From the NCBI GenBank assembly GCA_016213775.1, contig JACQZR010000004.1, positions 1 to 64,000 on the forward strand: DNA of 64,000 bases, in the 5' to 3' direction. The position numbers were made by a program, and so were the translations under genes. This document shows, in pieces, positions 7,755-14,130 of this stretch (within the stretch, counting starts at the first letter, position 1; each line of letters opens with the position of its first letter). The DNA is from Acidobacteriota bacterium. GTDB lineage: Bacteria; Acidobacteriota; Terriglobia; Bryobacterales; Bryobacteraceae. The notes beneath the pieces were generated by a model, which saw nothing but the letters and a program-made list of their open reading frames with translations, did not search any database and had not been told where the DNA came from.

Positions 7755-8664
7755 GCATCACAAGCCGACGGTTGTCGAAACGCTCGAACACCGCCGCTTC
7801 ACTGAGTTCTGCGACGCCTGCCGCCGCTACCGGTACATCGGCCTCTGTTATGGGCCACCGGGAGTCGGCAAGACTCTCTCGGCCCGAACCTACAGCCGTT
7901 GGGATAAAGTCAAGCAATCGGATCGCTGGCACGCAGGCCCGACGGAAACCCCTCTCCTCGATACGGTCTTCGACACGCCTGATGTCGTCAATGCGCTAGG
8001 TGGCATCGCCTCTGGTGTCCGATTTGCGCGCGACACATTGAAGGATTCGGCCAGACGTCCGCTGCGTCGGGAACAGGAACAACTGCTGGAATCGATCCGC
8101 CGCCGGGACGAAGAGCATCGCACCGAGCTTCACACGAAGCATGACTGGTTGAGCGAGCCGTTTCCAGAGCTCCAGCCGACATACGGTGAGATGGCCAGAG
8201 AGTATGGCATGAAGGACGCACGGATCGCCGATCCTACGACGCTCATTTTGATCGATGAAGCTGACCGCCTACGAATGGCCAGCCTTGAGCAGGTGCGAGC
8301 CATCTTCGATGCCAGTGAGGTTGGCATTGTGCTGATCGGCATGCCCGGCCTCGAAAAGCGCCTGGCGCGGTACGCGCAGTTCTACTCCCGAATCGGGTTC
8401 GTTCCCGAGTTTCGCCCGTTGGGAACGACAGAGATCCGTCGGTTGTTGACTCAACGATGGACACCGGCTGGAGTGAATCTACCCGACCAGCCGTGGGCCG
8501 AAGAAGCCATCGCTGCCATCATCCGCATCACGAGCGGAAATTTCCGTCTGTTGAATCGACTCCTAACCCAGATGGAGAGAATCCTCGAAATCAATTCGCT
8601 GCGAGAAGTTACCAAGGAGGCAGTGGACGCCGCGCGGGAGAGCCTTGTAATCGGGCAATCCTAA
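7363..8664 (+). CDS. TniB/TnsC-like AAA ATPase fused in frame to the transposase C-terminal barrel
   Basis: The open frame (433 residues from a GTG) has two parts. Residues 9-90 are the transposase C-terminal barrel. From about residue 129 it is an AAA ATPase with Walker A GPPGVGKT (164-171), Walker B LILIDEA (294-300), a sensor-1-like GIVLIGMPG (321-329) and a C-terminal helical lid. TniB/TnsC proteins load the transposase on target DNA and give target choice or immunity. No ATG, GTG or TTG exists in this frame between 7651 and the Walker A motif. The natural start was probably at 7747-7749, now ACG (see findings), so expression today needs the fused frame or a non-standard start. Confidence 0.8.
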   Translation: MAKARQVRVDGIHFQNLRYISTTLAAHIGETVTLRIDPRDMAEVRVFHKDKFLCRAVCAELGGQTVPLREIIRARNHRRRELRGVLRDRQAAVNTLIDLKRGDAEYAPPSTPPTNQENGQHLPSSATETSKHHKPTVVETLEHRRFTEFCDACRRYRYIGLCYGPPGVGKTLSARTYSRWDKVKQSDRWHAGPTETPLLDTVFDTPDVVNALGGIASGVRFARDTLKDSARRPLRREQEQLLESIRRRDEEHRTELHTKHDWLSEPFPELQPTYGEMAREYGMKDARIADPTTLILIDEADRLRMASLEQVRAIFDASEVGIVLIGMPGLEKRLARYAQFYSRIGFVPEFRPLGTTEIRRLLTQRWTPAGVNLPDQPWAEEAIAAIIRITSGNFRLLNRLLTQMERILEINSLREVTKEAVDAARESLVIGQS

Positions 8665-8698
8665 CGGTCGATCTATGTGTGCGGTATTCTGCAACGAG

Positions 8699-9163
8699 CT
8701 ATTTGCTCAAAGATTGCCGCGTATACTGAACGGCCGCGAAGCCGCCCTCCAGCAAGGCTCGGGCCACTCGATTCAGATTCGATCGCCGGTGAGCAAAAAA
8801 CGTTGTGTACTCATCGTGGTCGGCATAGATCAAAAACGAATGCGGTTCTGGGATGAACACAAAATCCAGCCAATCACTGAGAGCAGCCTGTAAAAGCGCC
8901 TCGGCCTCGCTTCGACTCGTAGCGATCAGAGTACAGTGTCGCCGGTCGCTCGATATTGAGTAGCGCCTGAGGCACTTTGTCAAGTTCACCGGTTCGAAGA
9001 CCTCCTTGTCTATAAAAAAGCTACCCCCATCGACCCGGCCCGCGGAAACGATGATTCCAACGAAGCTCTCCAGTGCCTTGAGCGGAGTCTCAAAGGTCTG
9101 TTGAAAGGGCGGTGGGGTGCGGCGTAGGGGCTTGAGGTTCAACGGATTCTCGGAGCAGAGCAA
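8699..9163 (-). CDS. Transposon passenger ORF, unknown function
   Basis: A 154-residue frame on the strand opposite the transposition genes, opening with TTG at 9163 after a GAGG at suitable spacing; the frame has no ATG. The protein looks globular with alternating strands and helices (FVGIIVSAGRVDGGSFFID, HCTLIATSRSEAEALLQAAL, LDFVFIPEPHSFLIYADHDE) and no signal peptide or membrane segment. I do not recognise it. It lies between the ATPase and the resolvase, where the Tn552 group carries tniQ or cargo; it does not resemble TniQ. It could be an immunity or regulatory protein for the element, or simple cargo. Confidence 0.55.
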   Translation of the reverse strand: MLCSENPLNLKPLRRTPPPFQQTFETPLKALESFVGIIVSAGRVDGGSFFIDKEVFEPVNLTKCLRRYSISSDRRHCTLIATSRSEAEALLQAALSDWLDFVFIPEPHSFLIYADHDEYTTFFAHRRSNLNRVARALLEGGFAAVQYTRQSLSK

Positions 9164-9242
9164 CTCACATTCCTCACTATGAATGTTAGCTCACCAACTG
9201 GTTCGAAACGCGAAGTGGTGGAACTCGATCTTGTCTAGGAGG

Positions 9243-9352
9243 ATTGCACAAACAAACGTTTCTGCAACATTCCGCCAGAACCCCGTTTCTGTGGATATCC
9301 GCATTGCACAAAGGTATTGCGTAATATAAACTAATGGCAATAGATTATTGCA
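9243..9352. promoter_or_regulatory. Possible resolvase recombination (res) site
   Basis: The 110 bases before the resolvase ATG hold several repeats: ATTGCACAAA at 9243-9252 and 9303-9312, CGTTTCTG at 9257-9264 and 9284-9291, and an inverted TATTGC (9315-9320)/GCAATA (9337-9342). Clusters of partly inverted subsites directly before the gene are typical of res sites for Tn3/Tn552-type resolvases, which also repress their own transcription there. Subsite boundaries cannot be fixed by eye. Confidence 0.45.
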
Positions 9353-9909
9353 ATGGTAATCGGCTACGCCCGCGTCTCAACTAATGATCAGGAGACCGCC
9401 ACGCAAGTGACGGCTTTGAAGGCGGCTGGGTGTGAGCGGATCTATCGTGAGAAGGCTTCTGGTGGAAGATGGGACAGACCCGAACTGCACAGGCTGCTCG
9501 ACCAACTGCGCAAGGGCGATGTGCTTGTCGTCTGGAAGCTCGACCGGCTATCCCGTTCTCTTCGCGCCTCGGGGAGTCATCGGCGGGATTCCGCAGCTTG
9601 ACGGAAGCGATCGACACCACAACTCCGGCAGGACGGATGATGATGCAGATGGTCGGAGCGTTTGCGGAATTCGAGCGGGCCATGCTGCGGGAGCGAACCA
9701 AAGCCGGATTGGACGCTGCCAGGGAGGAAGGCCGGATCGGAGGCCGGCGCCCGAAGCTCACGGAACAGCAGCAATCGGAGATCCGGAAGATGGTTACCAG
9801 GGGCGACAAGAGCGCCGCCGATGCAGCTCGGCTGTTCAAAGTCCATCCGGCAACTGTTTCGAGGCTACTCGCCCGGACCAGTGTCAAGAAGAGCCGCTAT
9901 GCCAAATAA
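9353..9909 (+). pseudogene. Serine resolvase (TniR-like), frameshifted
   Basis: The first frame from 9353 reads MVIGYARVSTNDQETATQ with the catalytic serine (RVS) and continues to LDRLSRSL at about 9560. The protein then continues in another frame as RLGESSAGFRSLTEAIDTTT, through the E-helix and FAEFERAMLRERT, to a helix-turn-helix (AARLFKVHPATVSRLLAR). Compared with intact resolvases about eight residues plus a partial codon are missing at the break, so a deletion of about 25 bases is likely. The stop codon lies inside the right transposon end. The gene is probably inactive. Confidence 0.85.
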
Positions 9910-9946
9910 TGTTGACGATCTATGCCAAATAATTCTGAAAGTGACA
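9898..9946 (-). repeat. Right transposon end with two 12-bp sites
   Basis: TATGCCAAATAA occurs at 9898-9909 and 9921-9932 (23-base period), followed by TCTGAAAGTGACA ending at 9946. This is the inverted counterpart of 7233-7282, with the same box order and spacing and roughly 85% match by eye. The last codons and stop of the resolvase relic are inside the outermost internal box. Confidence 0.85.
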
Positions 9947-10089
9947 GCCTCGACTTGACCAAGGATTGAGACAGGACTCCCCACACGCCCCTGTGGCACG
10001 GAGATGGAATCGGAGCTGGCTCAAATACCCACCTTCGATTTACGGTAAGCTTACTTGTATTCGGCTGATTTCCCAGCAATCCTCTTTAT

Positions 10090-10833
10090 ATGTTAGTGAG
10101 ATTCATCGCTCTCCTGGGAGCCGTCGGCACGGCGCAATCCCCGCCGGAGTTTGAGGTCGCCTCCGTACGCCTCAACACCGCCAACGACCGTATCGTGACG
10201 ATCAACGTCGGGCCTGGCGGACGTTTTGCCGCCCGCGGCTATACCCCCGGCCTGCTTATCCAGCGCGCCTACGGCGTCATGGGTTGGAACATATCCGGCG
10301 GACCATCCTGGGTCTTCAACGACCGTTACGATGTCAACGCCACGGCGGCCGTTTCCGGTAACCTCACGGAGACGCAGTTGCGCCCCATGCTGCGTAAGCT
10401 GCTATCGGATCGCTTCGGGCTGGTCACGCACGAAGGTTCCAAGGAGGTGCCGGGCTACGCCCTTGTGATTGCCCGCAAGGGTCTCAGTAGCGAAGTGCAA
10501 CAAGCCCAGGCCAGCGGTATCGACCCTGACGCCTCATTCCGATTCACCCGCGCCAGCCTCACGGCCGAAGCCGTGTCAATGCCCGACTTCGCCCGCTACA
10601 CCGCCGGCAAGGTTGGCCAGGTTGCGGTGGATGCAACCGGGCTCAAAGGACTCTACAAATTCAAAGCAGCCTGGAAACTCGGCGATGCGACGCCCGGCGT
10701 CGACGCCAAGGACGAGTTCCGCGCTGTGGTCTTCGACGCCATCGAAACCCAACTCGGGTTGAGGTTCGCTCCTCGCCGGATTACGATTCGGACCATCGTC
10801 ATTGACAGAGTCCACCGCCCATCGGAAAACTAG
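10090..10833 (+). CDS. TIGR03435 family secreted protein
   Basis: A 247-residue protein. Residues 1-15 form a short signal peptide ending at AQS. The first mature residues, PPEFEVASVRLN, are the hallmark opening of the TIGR03435 family, a large paralogous family of soil acidobacteria. Also typical are the GPGGRFAARGYT segment, LIQRAYGV, a tryptophan-rich GGPSW, and LRPMLRKLLSDRFGL. The function of the family is unknown. No convincing SD is seen before the ATG. It is convergent with the PEP-CTERM gene, and their stop codons interlock in a shared CTAG at 10830-10833. Confidence 0.9.
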   Translation: MLVRFIALLGAVGTAQSPPEFEVASVRLNTANDRIVTINVGPGGRFAARGYTPGLLIQRAYGVMGWNISGGPSWVFNDRYDVNATAAVSGNLTETQLRPMLRKLLSDRFGLVTHEGSKEVPGYALVIARKGLSSEVQQAQASGIDPDASFRFTRASLTAEAVSMPDFARYTAGKVGQVAVDATGLKGLYKFKAAWKLGDATPGVDAKDEFRAVVFDAIETQLGLRFAPRRITIRTIVIDRVHRPSEN

Positions 10834-11573
10834 CGGGAAAAGGGAAAGCGGAAACGCGTTCGACGCAGAAGGCCGAGGACGAGCAGTCCGGCCCCCATCA
10901 GACTCATAGACACCGGCTCGGGGACCGCGCTGCCGTCAATCACGTCGTTTCCGCAAGTGGCGGAGGCGAACTCGAACGAGAAATTGCCGGAGTTGATGGC
11001 ATTGTAGAACGCCGCATCCGCTACGAACGAAACCTCCACCTGCACCTCGTTTCCGCCGAGAAGCGACACGTTCCGGCTCCCCGCCCCAACGTTGGTCTTC
11101 ACCGCGCCTGCGTCGTTGCCCCAAACGTTGGAATTGTTTCTGTAGATCAAGCCTGGGGGGTTGCCAAGAACCGTCTCGGCCGTCAGGAATCCCGTCACCA
11201 GGTACAGATTCGCCTGCGTCAATGCGCCATGCGTCGCCAATGCCACAGCCCACGAACTCCCGCCAGAGCGGAACATGAGGTCACCGATGTTCAACGTGCA
11301 GCAGTTGTTGGACGAGGGGAATCCGCTCAGCGTCGTGTCCCCGCTGTTGTAGTTCGTCCGCACCGTCAGGGTCACCGTGTTGCCCGCACCGGTCGCGATG
11401 GTTACGTTCTCGATGTCGAACTTGGGCAGTGCGCCGATTACGTCGCCATTGTTGGAGTTGCTGTTACTTTGACCACCATATGGATCAGTGAACGTGAAGT
11501 TGGCAGCAGACAACCCCGCCGTAATTGCCAGACTGAGAATAAGTGCTCTCGTGAAATGCATTGATGTTGTCAC
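10830..11573 (-). CDS. PEP-CTERM sorted exported protein
   Basis: A 247-residue protein with an N-terminal signal peptide (ALILSLAITAGLSAA) and a C-terminal sorting signal: VPEPVSMSLMGAGLLVLGLL followed by RRTRFR. This PEP-motif, hydrophobic helix and basic tail is processed by exosortase in Gram-negative bacteria. The mature part is rich in Asn, Ser, Gly and Thr and beta-strands (NTVTLTVRTNYNSGDTTLSG), with two adjacent cysteines (NCCT). Likely a surface or biofilm-matrix protein. No exosortase gene is in the window. Confidence 0.88.
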   Translation of the reverse strand: MTTSMHFTRALILSLAITAGLSAANFTFTDPYGGQSNSNSNNGDVIGALPKFDIENVTIATGAGNTVTLTVRTNYNSGDTTLSGFPSSNNCCTLNIGDLMFRSGGSSWAVALATHGALTQANLYLVTGFLTAETVLGNPPGLIYRNNSNVWGNDAGAVKTNVGAGSRNVSLLGGNEVQVEVSFVADAAFYNAINSGNFSFEFASATCGNDVIDGSAVPEPVSMSLMGAGLLVLGLLRRTRFRFPFSR

Positions 11574-12292
11574 CTTGACCGAGTTTGCTCGTCGGGGTGG
11601 CGGCAGCGAATAGGAATTCAGTCACTCGAGTAGGGGTACTTCCCCGTTACGACGCCTCGTCGAGTGGACAACAGCGCCTCTACATGGGTTGTTGAGTCTT
11701 CCACCACCCACCGTAGGACTATTCCGGCCTTCGCTCACTGCATAATCAACACGATAGGAGCAACCGACGAACCTCGGCGGAATGCCGTGTCCGGTGAAAG
11801 TACTATCTGACCCGCGCTTTGCGGCTAGCCCGGCACTGGCTCGACGTACCAGTTCCGGACACCCTTAACCGCAGTTTCCGGCCAATTACCATTTGAGAAA
11901 TTTTCGCCGCAGTGCGGCCCCTCCCGTTCGACGCCAGACAAAGACAATCCCGTTTACATAGGCGCAAGAGTCCAGTTCTTGTCAACTTTGGGAGATTTGC
12001 CCGGCGTCGGAAACGGACGGCGATTCGGACACGATCAAGCTATGAGCAGAGCCAGCTTGGGCGAGTACGAATAGAGTGAAGAAGGGAATGCCGCGCCGAA
12101 TTAGCGCCGGGTCAGAAACTCAAATACTGCTGCGCGGGAATCGCACGGCACCACGGGCGGGGTTGCCAGTGTGGTTTGCGGAATTTGTTCATGCCGTGAC
12201 ATAAGGTGACTCCTCGTGACTCTTTCTATTCTACCACGAGTCACGAGGATAGTCACCCGGTTCCCAAAAAACTCAGAGGAATCGAAATTGGC
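11574..12292. other. Intergenic stretch, no convincing gene
   Basis: I see no supported gene, tRNA or repeat array here. A 42-codon frame (GTG at 12076 to TAA at 12204) ends just before a strong hairpin at 12205-12257, but it has no recognisable motif or good ribosome-binding site. The base composition is slightly less GC-rich near 11880-11960. Confidence 0.5.
12205..12257. repeat. Long inverted repeat (hairpin)
   Basis: GGTGACTCCTCGTGACTC at 12205-12222 pairs with the sequence at 12238-12257; only a two-base bulge breaks an 18-base-pair stem. The loop has 15 bases. Each arm also contains the heptamer GTGACTC twice in tandem. It lies downstream of the cytochrome c gene (stop at 12293) and could act as its transcription terminator, but no T-run follows on either strand, so a protein-binding site or transposon-derived remnant is equally possible. 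Confidence 0.7.
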
Positions 12293-12718
12293 TTACTTAA
12301 CCTGCAGGCTCTCCACATACCGCGTGAGATTATTGATTCGCATCTTGATCTCACCTTCGTTGTGGGTCATCGACCGGAACACATCGCCCCAGATCGGCAT
12401 TCCTTTGGCGCCGTGGGCCGGCGTCATGGAGTCCCCTTCAATTTGCGCGTACACTTTGATCGCTGGGAACTTTCCGCCATTCTTTGCGGCAAGCTGAGTC
12501 AGATCCGTCGGCTGTTTCTTCAACGCGGGAGCGGCCGGGCCATCACCCTTGGCCATCATTCCATGGCAGGGTGCGCAATAGGAGCGGAACATCTCCTTAC
12601 CCGATGCAGGACTCGTCGGGGTAGGGGGAACTTCCTTGATTTTTGGTTTGTCTTGAGCGGCGAGTGGAACAAAGCTACAGGCCAGCAGGGACACGGAGCA
12701 ACAGAGGGCGCGAAGCAT
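12293..12718 (-). CDS. Exported monohaem c-type cytochrome
   Basis: A 141-residue protein from the ATG at 12718, which follows GGGAGG closely; the signal peptide ends at LAAQ. A single haem-attachment site CAPCH lies at residues 48-52 in SGKEMFRSYCAPCHG, the standard opening of class I cytochrome c domains, and GAKGMPIWGDVFR near residue 110 probably supplies the axial methionine. It would carry electrons in the periplasm. The acidic/proline stretch KIKEVPPTPTSPAS after the signal peptide is a linker. No terminal reductase or oxidase gene is adjacent, so its partner is unknown. Confidence 0.88.
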   Translation of the reverse strand: MLRALCCSVSLLACSFVPLAAQDKPKIKEVPPTPTSPASGKEMFRSYCAPCHGMMAKGDGPAAPALKKQPTDLTQLAAKNGGKFPAIKVYAQIEGDSMTPAHGAKGMPIWGDVFRSMTHNEGEIKMRINNLTRYVESLQVK

Positions 12719-12906
12719 AAAACCTCCCAAATCCAAGGCATGCAAGTATCGGACCGTTCCCTTCCCCATGCTGTTACAAAGAGTTATCCGGACCCCCTGG
12801 GGCATATGGCCCAAATCAACAACCTGTTGGATCACGCAACAGGTGCGCATTCCCCCACCCTACTTCTTCAACGACGAGAATTTACTTTGGAACAAGGACG
12901 CGCGGC

Positions 12907-13119
12907 GTCGAGGTAGAGGCTCTGGATGAGGCGCTCACGTTGCTCGCTCAAGTCGATGCACGAAAGAGCCGGGTGGTGGAACTCCGGTTCTTCGGCGGAC
13001 TCACCGTGGGAGAGACGGCCGAGGTGCTGGAAATCTCCGAAGAGACTGCCTTGCGCGATTGGAAAGTAGCCAAGATCTGGCTATTCCGCGCGCTTGCGCA
13101 GAAGGCGCGCGGGAAATAG
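12907..13119 (+). pseudogene. ECF sigma factor relic (region 4 only)
   Basis: 71 codons read EALDEALTLLAQ, then SRVVELRFFGGLTVGETAEV and the helix-turn-helix end LRDWKVAKIWLFRAL. This is the sigma-4 part of the same ECF family as the intact gene at 48427 (there AQIVELLYFGGLTHEETAAV). Sigma region 2 is missing and no start codon with an SD is present; upstream bases do not read as sigma factor. It is a truncated ghost. A kinase or TonB partner expected beside such genes is absent, but a possible TonB-receptor relic lies 75 bases further on. Confidence 0.75.
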
Positions 13120-13193
13120 GCGGCGAGCCATTTCCGCTCAGGCTTTATTCCGGTCCACACAACGGGCGGCACTGGTTCTAACGGACAGTCAGA

Positions 13194-13440
13194 TTAGAAG
13201 TGGTATCTCAACCCCAGTTGAACGATCCGTGGATTGGCGGTCGACGTGATCCGCCCGAGGGTCCAAGAGTCTGTAGCCGCCCTGCGCGTCCGTCCGGAAA
13301 TTCCGCAGGCTACCGGTGAGGCCCTCGCTCCAGCGACTGGCCTGCACCCGCGGCAGTGGATGCATCCCGCACCTCTATCTTGATTCCGCCCGTAGTGTGT
13401 CCGGGGAGCGCCAGCGTAGCCGTCTCTTCAGGCATTATTC
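13194..13440 (-). pseudogene. Possible relic of an Oar-like TonB-dependent receptor
   Basis: On the minus strand the sequence ends GRITSTANPRIVQLGLRYHF and TAA (13194-13196). This is the typical final beta-strand of acidobacterial carboxypeptidase-regulatory/TonB receptors, with a terminal phenylalanine. Just upstream, in other frames, SLRNFRTDAQGG (about 13270-13300) and TTGGIKIEVRDAS (about 13358-13401, resembling the N-terminal carboxypeptidase-like domain) are seen. Intact receptors have about 1000-1200 residues, so almost the whole gene would be deleted. The C-terminal match is convincing, the N-terminal one less so. Confidence 0.45.
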
Positions 13441-13452
13441 CGGTTTGCGCCG

Positions 13453-14130
13453 CTACTTCCCGAGCCCCTTCACCACCGCTGCACTTGTCAACTCCCGCAA
13501 CGCTTCCTTCCCAACTGCTTTCGCCTTGCCTTCCGCCATCCGGCGCGCCGCGGCTACGCACGCTTCATGCAGCGCTCTGTTGCGGCGCCCCATCCGCCGC
13601 AGCGCCCAGCTCACCCCTTTCCAAACAAGGTGTCGCCCGTCCTCGCCACCCGCTTCAATCAGAGGCAACGTCGCCAGAAAGGCTTCATTCCCGGCCGACT
13701 TGTCGTGCCCCGCCAGACTCGCCAGCAACGCAAACCCCGCCCGTTTCACAAACTCGCGATCGTCGACGCACCACTGATGTACCTTGCCCCAGGCATGCGG
13801 AGTCCGGTCAAACAGCGCAAAGCACAGCGTGTCGCAAATGCCCCAGTTGTCGAAGTCGCGGCACCAGGCGTCCATCTGCTTCGCGGTCACTTTGTCTGGT
13901 TCGTCGACATAGGCGGTGAGCAGACGCGCTTCATAGACCCCTGTCTTCCACAACGCGAGAGCAAGGGTGTGATCCCTGCCAACCTGCTTGGCCACCTTCT
14001 GGATGTTCGCCATCGACACGCCCAGCGCATTGCCGGCGGTGATCCCGAACCGCTTCAGGTTGTCGAGGTCTTTCTGCGTGCGGCTCCCGGCGAGCATCGC
14101 TACGACGTCATCCACGCGCCGGCTGGGCAT
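13453..14130 (-). CDS. DNA alkylation repair protein (AlkD-like HEAT repeats)
   Basis: A 225-residue, all-helical protein matching the PF08713 DNA alkylation repair family. Typical segments are RFGITAGNALGVSMANIQK near residue 28, then YEARLLTAYVDEPDKVT, MDAWCRDFDNWGICDTLC and FVKRAGFALLASL. AlkD-type glycosylases remove 3-methyladenine and 7-methylguanine using a curved HEAT-like stack, with a catalytic Asp and several Trp; the WCRDFDNWGICD segment supplies candidates. The start (14130) lies inside the end of the upstream gene (stop at 14108), giving a 23-base overlap and probable translational coupling. Confidence 0.88.
   Translation of the reverse strand: MPSRRVDDVVAMLAGSRTQKDLDNLKRFGITAGNALGVSMANIQKVAKQVGRDHTLALALWKTGVYEARLLTAYVDEPDKVTAKQMDAWCRDFDNWGICDTLCFALFDRTPHAWGKVHQWCVDDREFVKRAGFALLASLAGHDKSAGNEAFLATLPLIEAGGEDGRHLVWKGVSWALRRMGRRNRALHEACVAAARRMAEGKAKAVGKEALRELTSAAVVKGLGK

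Larger units (their letters stand above)
7233..9946 (+). mobile_element. Decayed Tn552/Tn5053-type transposon (TniA relic, TniB-like ATPase, resolvase relic)
   Basis: A 2714-base element bounded by imperfect inverted ends starting TG(A/T)CACTTTCAGA. Inside, in order: start and tail of a Mu/TniA-type transposase with the core deleted, an AAA ATPase of the TniB/TnsC class, an unknown ORF on the opposite strand, a possible res site, and a serine resolvase broken by a small deletion. This order (transposase, ATPase, resolvase) is that of the Tn552/Tn5053 group. Five-base flanks (CAGTA and GCCTC) do not match, so no target duplication is seen. Without the DDE core the element cannot move itself; it could be moved in trans. 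Confidence 0.85.

Noticed and set aside
9353-9909. Programmed frameshifting in the resolvase
   Set aside because: About eight conserved residues are missing at the junction, so a deletion is a better explanation than ribosomal slippage.
7228-9951. Target-site duplication of the transposon
   Set aside because: CAGTA on the left and GCCTC on the right do not match; shifting the boundary by a few bases does not help.
12076-12204. 42-codon frame before the hairpin
   Set aside because: No motif, weak ribosome-binding site, and composition does not differ from surroundings.
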